A DNA stretch of 19,414 nucleotides from Hyphomicrobiales bacterium (GCA_011087745.1 JAALLB010000009.1:1-19414), one strand, 5' to 3'; shown: positions 1 to 7,304, counted from the first letter of the stretch. Notes: generated by a model not told the origin, from the letters alone. A program made the numbers and translations.

Positions 1-180
1 CATAGCCCACCCTTATCAGAGATAAATCCTGAAATCAACTTGGCATTACCGTTTTGGATAATAATTTTCTTGAGTGAATTATATTTTCGGGCTATTTAGG
101 CATGAACCTACCAATTTGCAGTGCGTTGAGAATTAATCCGACTTGCAATCTAATTATATATATACGGAAAGAGTGTCTTC
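1..180. other. Region upstream of rho (leader/promoter zone), no recognised gene
   Basis: AT-rich 180-base region before rho. A possible sigma70-type promoter on the + strand is TTGAGT (70-75), 17 bases, TATTTA (93-98), but this is a weak match judged by eye. A good ribosome binding site, GGAAAGAG at 166-173, lies 7 bases before the rho ATG. The first 99 bases are open in one + frame from the window edge to a TAG, which could be the last 32 residues of an upstream gene. I do not recognise that peptide and the stretch is short enough to be chance. Related genomes often carry hemE/hemJ-type genes upstream of rho; nothing visible here identifies them. Confidence 0.4.
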
Positions 181-1446
181 ATGGAACAAATGAAGCTTCA
201 AGAGTTAAACTCTAAGAGTCCCACAGAACTTGTAGCCTTTGCTGAAGGTTTGGAAGTTGAAAATGCTAGCACCATGCGTAAGCAGGAGCTTATGTTTGCT
301 ACGCTGAAAAGTCTTGCGGAGCAAGATGTTGAGATTATCGGCGAGGGGGTTGTCGAAATACTTCAAGATGGTTTTGGATTTTTGCGTTCAGCCAGCGCGA
401 ATTATCTGCCAGGTCCTGATGACATTTATATTTCGCCATCACAAATTCGACGTTTCTCACTAAAAACTGGTGATACTGTTCAAGGTCCCATTAGAAGCCC
501 TAAAGACGGAGAGCGTTACTTTGCGCTTCTTAAGGTTGATACGATCAATTTTGAAGACCAAGATAAAATTCGTCACAAAATCCATTTCGATAACCTAACA
601 CCACTTTATCCTGATGAGCGTTTCATGATGGAGATTGACGATCCGACCAATAAGGATTTGTCAGGACGTGTTATTGACCTAGTTGCACCTTTAGGTAAAG
701 GACAACGTGGATTGATTGTTGCTCCACCTCGTACGGGTAAAACGGTCCTTCTTCAAAACATTGCGCATTCGATTACGGTAAATCACCCGGAAAGCTATTT
801 GATTGTTCTTCTAATTGATGAACGTCCGGAAGAAGTTACTGATATGCAACGCTCAGTGAAGGGTGAAGTTGTATCATCTACTTTTGATGAACCTGCTGTT
901 CGTCATGTTCAGGTTGCCGAAATGGTAATTGAAAAGGCAAAACGGCTTGTTGAGCATGGTCGTGACGTTGTAATTTTGTTGGATTCAATAACTCGTCTGG
1001 GCCGTGCCTATAATACTGTTGTACCTTCCTCTGGTAAAGTTCTTACAGGGGGTGTTGATGCGAATGCACTGCAAAGACCAAAGCGGTTTTTTGGTGCTGC
1101 TCGTAACATTGAAGAAGGTGGCTCTCTTACAATTATTGCGACTGCATTGATTGATACTGGTAGCCGAATGGATGAAGTTATTTTTGAAGAATTTAAAGGT
1201 ACTGGTAACTCGGAAATCATGCTTGATCGAAAAGTTTCTGATAAGCGTGTTTATCCTTCAATGGACATCTTGAAATCTGGTACTCGTAAGGAAGATCTGC
1301 TTGTCAGCAAGGAAGATCTGCAAAAAGTATTTGTACTGCGCAGAATTCTGTCATCGATGGGTACTACTGATGCGATCGAATTCCTTATTGATAAATTGAA
1401 GCAGACTAAAAATAACGATGAGTTCTTTGATAATATGAATACTTAG
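181..1446 (+). CDS. rho: Transcription termination factor Rho
   Basis: Hexameric RNA-dependent ATPase/helicase that terminates transcription in the cytoplasm. The 421 residues are full length for the family. The N-terminal RNA-binding part includes a cold-shock-like segment (GEGVVEILQDGFGFLRS, about 54-70). The ATPase core shows Walker A APPRTGKT (181-188), the DERPEEVTDM segment (213-222), Walker B ILLDSITRLGRAYN (265-278), the Q-loop VLTGGVDANAL (287-297) and the R-loop FKGTGN (338-343), so all catalytic and RNA-translocation elements are present. The start MEQMKLQELNSKSPTEL fits alphaproteobacterial Rho N-termini and has GGAAAGAG 7 bases upstream; a second ATG three codons later is less likely. 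The position before mnmE-mnmG-rsmG-parAB is the usual alphaproteobacterial arrangement. Identification is very secure. Confidence 0.98.
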   Translation: MEQMKLQELNSKSPTELVAFAEGLEVENASTMRKQELMFATLKSLAEQDVEIIGEGVVEILQDGFGFLRSASANYLPGPDDIYISPSQIRRFSLKTGDTVQGPIRSPKDGERYFALLKVDTINFEDQDKIRHKIHFDNLTPLYPDERFMMEIDDPTNKDLSGRVIDLVAPLGKGQRGLIVAPPRTGKTVLLQNIAHSITVNHPESYLIVLLIDERPEEVTDMQRSVKGEVVSSTFDEPAVRHVQVAEMVIEKAKRLVEHGRDVVILLDSITRLGRAYNTVVPSSGKVLTGGVDANALQRPKRFFGAARNIEEGGSLTIIATALIDTGSRMDEVIFEEFKGTGNSEIMLDRKVSDKRVYPSMDILKSGTRKEDLLVSKEDLQKVFVLRRILSSMGTTDAIEFLIDKLKQTKNNDEFFDNMNT

Positions 1447-1490
1447 TTGTATTTCTCAAATATATCAACGACTTAAGAGATATTCATTTG

Positions 1491-1515
1491 ATTCGGTTGT
1501 GTTATGAAACCGAAT
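1491..1515 (+). terminator. Inverted repeat in the rho-mnmE gap, possible weak terminator
   Basis: ATTCGGTT (1491-1498) and AACCGAAT (1508-1515) form a perfect 8-bp stem around a 9-base loop, 44 bases after the rho stop. It is followed only by TTC and not by a clear T-run, so an intrinsic terminator would be weak. It could also be an operator or an mRNA-stabilising hairpin. The rest of the 135-base gap (1447-1581) holds three GANTC sequences and no recognisable gene. Confidence 0.3.
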
Positions 1516-1581
1516 TTCTGTCTGTTATGATTCGGACTCGAAATAGTTGTTTGTTTGATTGAGTGTTGGGATATTACTTTT

Positions 1582-2886
1582 ATGAATGATGACACGATCG
1601 TTGCTCTTTCTAGTGGTAATCTTCCCAGTGGTGTTGCAGTTGTCCGCATCTCTGGGTCTGTGTGTACTAAAATTGCTGAGACTATGATCGGCGGCGTTCC
1701 ATTGTCTCGTAATGTTGCTCTTCAGACAATAATTAATCCTCAGACCTCTGAAGAGCTCGATAGAGGCCTTGTGGTTTGGTTTCCTGGTCCTGCCAGTTTT
1801 ACGGGTGAAGATTGTTTGGAGTTTCATCTACATGGTGGACGAGCTGTTGTAGCAGCTGTTGTTACTACTTTATGTACGTTTGATCATGTTCGATTAGCTG
1901 AGGCTGGAGAGTTTTCCAGGCGAGCCTTTGAAAACGGAAAGTTTGATTTAACTGAAATCGAAGGTATAGCCGATCTGGTTTCCAGCGAAACTGAAGCTCA
2001 AAGAAAGCAGGCTTTGGGGCAGAGCCGGGGTGATTCACGTGAAATATATGAAGAATGGCGACAACGTTTAATTCATATGCGTGCGCTCATTGAAGCAGAG
2101 TTGGATTTTAGTGAGGAGGAGGATATTCCTGATGAGATTTCCAAAGAAGGTTTTGCTAAGGTTTTGTCAATTAGGAAAGAAATTGAGGAGCATCTAGCTG
2201 ATAATCGTGCGGGTGAAATTATTCGCGACGGTTTCAAGATCGCATTGATGGGAAAGCCTAATGCAGGTAAATCCAGTCTTTTGAATGCCCTGGCAAAGCG
2301 AGACGTGGCTATTGTAACCCAGGAAGCGGGTACAACGAGGGATGTATTGGATATCCATTTGGATATTGATGGCTATGCTGTGATTGTTTCTGATACCGCG
2401 GGTTTACGAGAATCTGATGATTTAGTTGAAGTTGAAGGGATTAGACGCGCAAATTTGAGTGGTTCCAATGCTGATTTGGTTGTCTGGCTATCAGACGTAG
2501 ATGACAAAGAGCCCTTCCCCACTTTAAGGTTTGATGATGTGTTATTTATCAAATCCAAAGATGATGAAAATATACTAGGGCGCAATCATTCTATTTCTGT
2601 TAATACTGAGAATGGCTTGAATGGCTTGATTGGCTTGATTGAAAATCGGCTTAAATCTTCCGTTGGCAATTCCGGCATTGGTCTGATAAGCCGCATGCGA
2701 TATCGTGAAGCTCTGGTTGAATGTGTTGAACATCTGAAATTTGTCTTAGAATTTGATGGCCCTGATATCGCATTGAGAGCTGAAACTTTGAGACATGCGT
2801 GTGATTGTATTGGCTGTATTACTGGCAAGATTGATATTGAAGACTTGTTGGATGTAATTTTTTCAGAGTTTTGCGTCGGCAAGTGA
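1582..2886 (+). CDS. mnmE: tRNA uridine-5-carboxymethylaminomethyl(34) synthesis GTPase MnmE
   Basis: GTPase that works with MnmG to install the (carboxymethyl)aminomethyl group at C5 of wobble uridine 34 in tRNAs reading two-fold degenerate codons. The 434 residues are usual for the family. The N-terminal tetrahydrofolate-binding domain includes FTGEDCLEFHLHGG (73-86) and AEAGEFSRRAFENGKFDL (106-123). The inserted G domain shows G1 GKPNAGKS (224-231), G2 GTTRD (250-254), G3 DTAGLRES (271-278) and a divergent G4 SKDD in place of NKxD (325-328). The protein ends FCVGK, matching the C-terminal CxGK motif with the catalytic cysteine. I chose ATG 1582 because MNDDTIVALSSG matches family N-termini; a TTG at 1555 would add nine unconserved residues. 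Its stop codon lies within a parS-like site. Confidence 0.96.
   Translation: MNDDTIVALSSGNLPSGVAVVRISGSVCTKIAETMIGGVPLSRNVALQTIINPQTSEELDRGLVVWFPGPASFTGEDCLEFHLHGGRAVVAAVVTTLCTFDHVRLAEAGEFSRRAFENGKFDLTEIEGIADLVSSETEAQRKQALGQSRGDSREIYEEWRQRLIHMRALIEAELDFSEEEDIPDEISKEGFAKVLSIRKEIEEHLADNRAGEIIRDGFKIALMGKPNAGKSSLLNALAKRDVAIVTQEAGTTRDVLDIHLDIDGYAVIVSDTAGLRESDDLVEVEGIRRANLSGSNADLVVWLSDVDDKEPFPTLRFDDVLFIKSKDDENILGRNHSISVNTENGLNGLIGLIENRLKSSVGNSGIGLISRMRYREALVECVEHLKFVLEFDGPDIALRAETLRHACDCIGCITGKIDIEDLLDVIFSEFCVGK
2031..2046. promoter_or_regulatory. Candidate parS site inside mnmE
   Basis: TGATTCACGTGAAATA differs at 2 of 16 positions from the parS consensus TGTTTCACGTGAAACA and keeps the perfect 10-bp core palindrome TTCACGTGAA (2034-2043). 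It lies in coding sequence, where it encodes part of GDSREIY. The distance to parB is about 4.3 kb, within the range in which chromosomal parS sites cluster. Function is inferred from sequence only. Confidence 0.5.
2611..2637 (+). repeat. Three-copy 9-bp tandem repeat in mnmE
   Basis: AATGGCTTG occurs at 2611-2619 and 2620-2628, then ATTGGCTTG at 2629-2637 with one change. In frame it encodes NGL-NGL-IGL at residues 344-352 of MnmE, near the end of the G domain. The unit length keeps the frame, so gain or loss of a copy by slippage would change the protein by three residues without breaking it. Confidence 0.8.
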
Positions 2887-2899
2887 TTCACGTGAAACA
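2884..2899. promoter_or_regulatory. parS site at the mnmE stop codon
   Basis: TGATTCACGTGAAACA differs at one position from the parS consensus TGTTTCACGTGAAACA. The first three bases are the TGA stop codon of mnmE, so the stop codon may explain the single departure from symmetry. Core palindrome TTCACGTGAA is at 2888-2897. It is the first of a pair, starting 36 bases before the next site, and is a likely ParB loading site. Confidence 0.75.
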
Positions 2900-2912
2900 A
2901 TTTTGGATCTAA

Positions 2913-2942
2913 TTGACCTTATTTCACGTGAAACAATTTAAT
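2913..2942 (+). promoter_or_regulatory. Candidate mnmG promoter with parS in the spacer
   Basis: TTGACC (2913-2918) and TTTAAT (2937-2942) are separated by 18 bases, an acceptable sigma70-type pair, leaving a leader of roughly 50 bases before the mnmG ATG. The spacer contains the complete parS-like site at 2920-2935. This is a judgement by eye from hexamer similarity. A second TTGACC at 2965-2970 would put its -10 too close to the start codon. Confidence 0.35.
2920..2935. promoter_or_regulatory. parS site in the mnmE-mnmG gap
   Basis: TATTTCACGTGAAACA differs at one position from the consensus TGTTTCACGTGAAACA, with core palindrome TTCACGTGAA at 2923-2932. With the site at 2884 it forms a closely spaced pair on the non-coding stretch before mnmG. 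A role as a ParB centromere site is inferred from sequence and from parA-parB lying 2.6 kb downstream. Confidence 0.75.
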
Positions 2943-2999
2943 TGATCGCTGAGCCTATTTCTCTTTGACCTAATACAAAAGAATCGCTATTGGACTGAG

Positions 3000-4874
3000 A
3001 TGATGAGTAATTCAAAGTATGAAGTAATAGTTGTTGGTGGTGGACATGCTGGTACAGAGGCTGCCAGTGCTTCTGCGCGCGCTGGTGCAAAAACAGCTTT
3101 GGTAACCCATAAACGTGATACAATTGGCGTTATGTCCTGTAATCCAGCTATTGGTGGCCTTGGAAAAGGGCATCTGGTCCGTGAAATTGATGCTCTGGAT
3201 GGCCTTATGGGCTGTGTAGCCGATCGAGGCGGTATACAATTTCGATTATTAAACCGTCGTAAGGGCCCTGCTGTGCGTGGTCCCCGTACCCAGGCAGATC
3301 GTAAGTTATACCGTCAGGCAATTCAGGAAGAAATATTTAATATTGATGGTCTTGATGTCATTGAAGCATCAGTAGAAGATTTGGCGCTCGATAATGACGC
3401 GGTACAAGGAGTTGTATTGGGTGATGGCAGTATCCTGAAATGCGGTGCCGTCGTACTGACTACAGGAACTTTCCTTAGAGGCCTTATTCATATTGGCGAA
3501 AAAATGATACCTGCGGGCCGTATGGGTGAAGATCCAAGTGTTGGTCTATCAACTACACTTGAAAAGGCTGGTTTTGCCCTTGCAAGGCTTAAAACTGGCA
3601 CTCCAGCGCGCTTGGATATTCGGTCCATCAATTGGAGTGTCCTTGAAATGCAAGGCGCTGATGAGCATCCTGTTCCTTTTTCCAGTATGACCAAGGAAAT
3701 TACAAACCCCCAAGTGGAGTGCGGTATTACCCGTACAACGCCAGCGACACATAAGATTATCCGCGATAATGTGAAGCGTTCGGCAATGTATTCTGGGCAA
3801 ATTGATGGAGTTGGTCCGAGGTATTGCCCATCAATTGAAGACAAGATTGTAAAATTTGGTGAACGGGACGGTCATCAAATATTTTTAGAGCCTGAAGGCC
3901 TGGATGATATTAATGTTTATCCGAATGGTATCTCTACATCCATGCCTGAATGGGTTCAGGAAGAATTTATTAAAACCATCCCGGGTTTGGAAAATGCAAA
4001 AATTAATCAACCAGGATATGCGATTGAATATGATCATGTAGATCCACGAGAACTGAAACTGACCCTAGAAACTATGAAAATCAAGGGTTTTTTCCTGGCA
4101 GGGCAGATTAACGGTACAACAGGATATGAAGAAGCAGGGGCTCAGGGACTTGTTGCCGGTCTTAATGCTGCAAGACTTGCCGGCAACCAGGATGAACTTA
4201 TCTTTAGTCGTACTCAAAGCTATATTGGCGTGATGATTGATGACTTGGTCACACGCGGAGTAAGTGAACCTTACAGGATGTTTACATCGCGTGCAGAATA
4301 TCGGTTGTCACTGCGCTCCGATAATGCAGATCAACGGTTAACTCCAATCGGTATTAATGCTGGCATTGTATCAAGTAAACGTCAGAAATTTTTTGAAAAA
4401 CAACAAGAAGCGCATGAGTTTGGGCGGGAATTGCTTAAGTCCCTTACTCTTATGCCGAATGAGGCTGCTAAAACTGGTTTGAAAGTCAAGGAGGATGGTG
4501 TACGACGCTCTGCCTATGACCTTCTTTCGTTTAATGATATTGATTTTCAACGACTTAGCGAAGTTTGGCCGGAGTTGAATGCGATCGATGAAAAGGCTAT
4601 TGAGCCTTTGGAGATAGAGGCTGGATATGCCGTTTATCTTGCCCGTCAAGAGAGTGATGCCTCAGTTGTTCGCAAAGATGAAAAGCGCATCATACCGGTT
4701 GATTTTAACTATTGCCAGCTATCCGGATTATCGATCGAGCTTCAACAAAAGCTGGAAATGGTTCGCCCGGCAAACATTGGGCAAGCTTCCCGTATTGAAG
4801 GAATAACGCCAGCGGCGTTAACATTGCTCCTAGCACATATCACAAAGCCGGCAGCAAAGCAGAAAGTATCATGA
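3000..4874 (+). CDS. mnmG: tRNA uridine-5-carboxymethylaminomethyl(34) synthesis enzyme MnmG (GidA)
   Basis: FAD-dependent partner of MnmE in cytoplasmic modification of tRNA wobble uridine. The 624 residues are full length. The N-terminal dinucleotide-binding motif is VVGGGHAGTEAA (11-22), followed by SCNPAIGGLGKGHLVREIDALDG, PRTQADRKLYRQ, YCPSIEDKI, GQINGTTGYEEAGAQG and TRGVSEPYRMFTSRAEYRL, all hallmarks of the family and all intact. Two consecutive ATGs (3000 and 3003) could serve as the start; the sequence does not decide between them, and only a weak GGACTGAG precedes them. The final ATGA overlaps the rsmG start, which implies translational coupling. The gene lies between the paired parS sites and the rsmG parS, so its transcription happens within the presumed ParB-bound region. 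Confidence 0.97.
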   Translation: MMSNSKYEVIVVGGGHAGTEAASASARAGAKTALVTHKRDTIGVMSCNPAIGGLGKGHLVREIDALDGLMGCVADRGGIQFRLLNRRKGPAVRGPRTQADRKLYRQAIQEEIFNIDGLDVIEASVEDLALDNDAVQGVVLGDGSILKCGAVVLTTGTFLRGLIHIGEKMIPAGRMGEDPSVGLSTTLEKAGFALARLKTGTPARLDIRSINWSVLEMQGADEHPVPFSSMTKEITNPQVECGITRTTPATHKIIRDNVKRSAMYSGQIDGVGPRYCPSIEDKIVKFGERDGHQIFLEPEGLDDINVYPNGISTSMPEWVQEEFIKTIPGLENAKINQPGYAIEYDHVDPRELKLTLETMKIKGFFLAGQINGTTGYEEAGAQGLVAGLNAARLAGNQDELIFSRTQSYIGVMIDDLVTRGVSEPYRMFTSRAEYRLSLRSDNADQRLTPIGINAGIVSSKRQKFFEKQQEAHEFGRELLKSLTLMPNEAAKTGLKVKEDGVRRSAYDLLSFNDIDFQRLSEVWPELNAIDEKAIEPLEIEAGYAVYLARQESDASVVRKDEKRIIPVDFNYCQLSGLSIELQQKLEMVRPANIGQASRIEGITPAALTLLLAHITKPAAKQKVS

Positions 4875-5518
4875 GCGGGGAAGTTATACTTTCAGAGCTT
4901 TTACGCATATACCCTGTTTCACGTGAAACTTTTCAGCGCCTTAAGATCATGGTTGAACGGGTTGAAGAGTGGCAAAAGAAAACAAATCTGATTGCACTAT
5001 CAACACTTAATGATATTTGGAGTCGTCATATTGCCGACAGTTTGCAATGTTTGAGACTAAAACCAGAAGCCAGATCATGGGTGGATATCGGTAGTGGTGG
5101 TGGTTTTCCAGGCTTGGTGATTGCTGCCGTTATGGCGGAACATGAAAGCTCTTCTGTAGATCTGGTCGAAAGCATTCAGAAGAAGTGTTCCTTTTTGCGT
5201 CAGGTAAACAGACAAATGGGAGCTACGGCCAAGATCCATTGCAATCGTATTGAAAACGTTAGCCTTTCGATACCTCAACCAGAAATTATCACAGGGCGGG
5301 CTTTGGCTGCGCTTCCGACTTTGCTGGAGCTATCTTCACCTTGGATGTTGAACGGTGCGACGGCATTATTTCATAAAGGACGTGAATTTGAAGCGGAATT
5401 GGCAGATTGTGATGGTCTATGGGAGTTCGATCTGGTACATCATGAGAGCGTTATTTCATCAGATTCTGTAATTTTAGAAATACGCAATTTAAAGCAAGTA
5501 AAAGCAGATGCGGAGTAA
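4871..5518 (+). CDS. rsmG: 16S rRNA (guanine-N7)-methyltransferase RsmG (GidB)
   Basis: SAM-dependent methyltransferase that makes m7G at the position equivalent to E. coli G527 of 16S rRNA. In other bacteria its loss gives low-level streptomycin resistance. The 215 residues are normal length. The family signature NLIALSTLNDIWSRHIADSLQ begins near residue 39, the SAM-binding motif VDIGSGGGFPG is at 71-81, and GRALAALPTL is a further conserved segment. The start overlaps the mnmG stop (ATGA). Residues PVSRETF near position 15 are encoded by a perfect parS palindrome, so this stretch carries both protein and centromere information. The stop codon is 8 bases from the parA start. Confidence 0.96.
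   Translation: MSGEVILSELLRIYPVSRETFQRLKIMVERVEEWQKKTNLIALSTLNDIWSRHIADSLQCLRLKPEARSWVDIGSGGGFPGLVIAAVMAEHESSSVDLVESIQKKCSFLRQVNRQMGATAKIHCNRIENVSLSIPQPEIITGRALAALPTLLELSSPWMLNGATALFHKGREFEAELADCDGLWEFDLVHHESVISSDSVILEIRNLKQVKADAE
4915..4930. promoter_or_regulatory. Perfect parS palindrome within rsmG
   Basis: TGTTTCACGTGAAACT contains the complete 14-bp palindrome GTTTCACGTGAAAC (4916-4929) and differs from the 16-base consensus only at the last base. It encodes VSRET in rsmG. parS sites in the same part of rsmG/gidB beside parAB are known from other bacteria. Of the four copies in the window this is the best match and probably the main ParB nucleation site here. Confidence 0.9.
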
Positions 5519-5526
5519 TAGAGGCG

Positions 5527-6315
5527 ATGCCAAGAGTTATTACAGTGGCAAATCAAAAGGGTGGCGTTGGTAAAACAACAACTGCAATTAATCTTGCAAC
5601 GGCTTTAGCTGCTATTGAACAAACAGCGCTGGTTATCGACCTGGATCCACAAGGCAATGCAAGCACTGGACTTGGTATAGATCGCGACGATCGTAAGGTA
5701 TCTACTTATGATTTGCTAACCGGCAGCGCAACACTTGAAGAAACTATAACTCCAACTGCAGTGCCAGGTTTATATGTATCTCCATCTACGCTTGATTTGC
5801 TTGGCGTTGAAATGGAGATTTCTGGAGAAGGGGATAGGGCTTTTAAATTGAAGAAAGCTATTCAGGAATATAATCCTAATAATATTCCAATTGATTATAT
5901 CCTCATTGATTGTCCACCATCGTTAAATTTACTTACGTTAAATGCCATGGCAGCTGCAGACTCAGTTTTGGTTCCCCTGCAGTGTGAGTTCTTTGCGCTT
6001 GAAGGGTTAAGTCAACTTCTTCAAACTGTGGAACAGGTAAAACAGACCATTAATCCTGAAATTATTATTCATGGCATTGTGATGACGATGTTTGACAAAC
6101 GTAACAATCTCGCAATGCAGGTTGTAGATGATGTTCGTGAATTTTTGGGCGATAAAGTCTATAAAACGATTATCCCTCGCAATGTTCGGGTATCAGAAGC
6201 ACCTTCACATGGTAAGCCGGTACTTTTATATGACCTAAATTGTGCGGGTAGTCAGGCATATCTACAATTGGCTTCAGAGGTTATTAAGCGAGAAAAGCAG
6301 CTGATTGCTGCATAA
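5527..6315 (+). CDS. parA: Chromosome partitioning ATPase ParA
   Basis: Walker-type ATPase that dimerises on ATP, binds DNA non-specifically and moves ParB-parS complexes during origin segregation. The 262 residues match chromosomal (Soj-type) ParA, which lacks the extra N-terminal HTH of plasmid ParA proteins. The deviant Walker A KGGVGKTT is at 11-18 with signature lysine K11 and catalytic-site K16; VIDLDPQGNAST (36-47) and Walker B ILIDCPPSLNLLTLNA (125-140) follow. The start MPRVITVANQKGG is family-like. GAGG at 5521-5524 leaves only two bases before the ATG, unusually short, so translation may depend on coupling to rsmG. parB follows after 47 bases. Confidence 0.97.
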   Translation: MPRVITVANQKGGVGKTTTAINLATALAAIEQTALVIDLDPQGNASTGLGIDRDDRKVSTYDLLTGSATLEETITPTAVPGLYVSPSTLDLLGVEMEISGEGDRAFKLKKAIQEYNPNNIPIDYILIDCPPSLNLLTLNAMAAADSVLVPLQCEFFALEGLSQLLQTVEQVKQTINPEIIIHGIVMTMFDKRNNLAMQVVDDVREFLGDKVYKTIIPRNVRVSEAPSHGKPVLLYDLNCAGSQAYLQLASEVIKREKQLIAA

Positions 6316-6321
6316 ATAATG

Positions 6322-6340
6322 ATTCATGTCCGTAATGAAT
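6322..6340 (+). repeat. Small inverted repeat between parA and parB
   Basis: ATTCAT (6322-6327) and ATGAAT (6335-6340) form a 6-bp stem with a 7-base loop in the 47-base parA-parB gap. AATGAAT is then tandemly duplicated (6334-6340 and 6341-6347). A GATTC site (6321-6325) overlaps it. There is no T-run after it, so a terminator is unlikely. It could tune the relative expression of parA and parB, but the stem is AT-rich and may be chance. Confidence 0.25.
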
Positions 6341-6362
6341 AATGAATTACTAGGGTTAAAAG

Positions 6363-7304
6363 ATGTCAGATGATACTTCAAAAAAACGTTTAGGCCGAGG
6401 GCTAGCCGCTCTGATGGGTGAGCTTGATCAGCCAATTGCTTCAACAAAAAATGTAGAAGAAAAACAAATTGAAGCACCTGTGATAAGCCAAGGCGAGCGC
6501 TCTGTACCTATTGAGCATATTCGAGCCAATCCAAATAATCCTCGCAAGTTTTTTGCTGATAGTGAACTGCTCGATTTGTCCAATTCAATTCGCGAGCATG
6601 GAATTGTTCAACCCATTTTAGTTCGTCCAGCCAAAGGGGAAGACCTTGGTGGTGCGCAATATGAAATTATTGCTGGTGAGCGTCGATGGAGAGCTGCGCA
6701 AAAAGCAGGACTTCATGATGTACCAATTATTGTTCGGGACGTAGCTGACAAGCAGGCACTCGAACTTGCAATAATTGAAAATGTTCAGCGGGCTGACCTG
6801 AACTCGGTCGAAGAGGCTTTGGGCTATCAACAATTAATTGATGAATATGATTACAGTCAAAATGAACTTGCCCAAGTCATTGGCAAAAGTCGTTCCCATG
6901 TTGCCAATACATTGCGTCTATTGAAATTGCCAAAGGATATTCAAGAACTCGTAAGTGATGGGAGCTTGTCGGCGGGGCATGCAAGAACATTGGTTACGGC
7001 TGATAATCCGCAGGTACTTGCAAAACGTATTATCAAGGAAGGTCTTTCGGTGCGTCAGGCAGAGATGTTGGCTCAAGGGGAGTTGGAAACAAAATCTGCT
7101 CCAGGAAAGGCATCAAAAAATCCTGTTAAAGAAAAGTCTGTTGATATCCTCGCGCTTGAACAAAGGCTTGAAGACAATCTTGGTCTAAAAATTGATTTGC
7201 GTCATAGTGAAAAAGAAAAAGGTGAGTTGAGAATTAAGTATTCCAATCTTGACCAGCTTGATGAAGTTTGTAGGCGGCTTCAAAATGGATTGCTTGGCTC
7301 TTAG
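6363..7304 (+). CDS. parB: Chromosome partitioning protein ParB
   Basis: CTP-dependent DNA clamp that loads at parS, spreads along neighbouring DNA and is moved by ParA. The 313 residues are usual for a chromosomal ParB. The extreme N-terminus carries KRLGRGLAALMGE (8-20), the ParA-stimulating peptide. The CTP-binding/CTPase region includes NPNNPRKFF (57-65) and the GERRWRAA arginine box (105-112), then IIENVQRADLN (138-147). A helix-turn-helix, YSQNELAQVIGKSRSHVANTLR, spans about 164-185 and should read parS. A charged linker (about 232-250) precedes the C-terminal dimerisation domain. AGGG (6352-6355) lies 7 bases before the ATG. Its presumed parS targets are the four palindromes upstream at 2031-4930. 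It converges with holA, leaving 5 bases between stops. Confidence 0.97.
   Translation: MSDDTSKKRLGRGLAALMGELDQPIASTKNVEEKQIEAPVISQGERSVPIEHIRANPNNPRKFFADSELLDLSNSIREHGIVQPILVRPAKGEDLGGAQYEIIAGERRWRAAQKAGLHDVPIIVRDVADKQALELAIIENVQRADLNSVEEALGYQQLIDEYDYSQNELAQVIGKSRSHVANTLRLLKLPKDIQELVSDGSLSAGHARTLVTADNPQVLAKRIIKEGLSVRQAEMLAQGELETKSAPGKASKNPVKEKSVDILALEQRLEDNLGLKIDLRHSEKEKGELRIKYSNLDQLDEVCRRLQNGLLGS

Noticed and set aside
1..99. Open + frame from the window edge, possibly the end of an upstream gene
   Set aside because: Only 32 codons, not recognised as any known family, and the opposite strand is also open over much of it, so coding status cannot be supported.
1..135. Open - strand frame running off the left edge with a TTG near 110
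   Set aside because: No ATG, no ribosome binding site and no recognisable motif.
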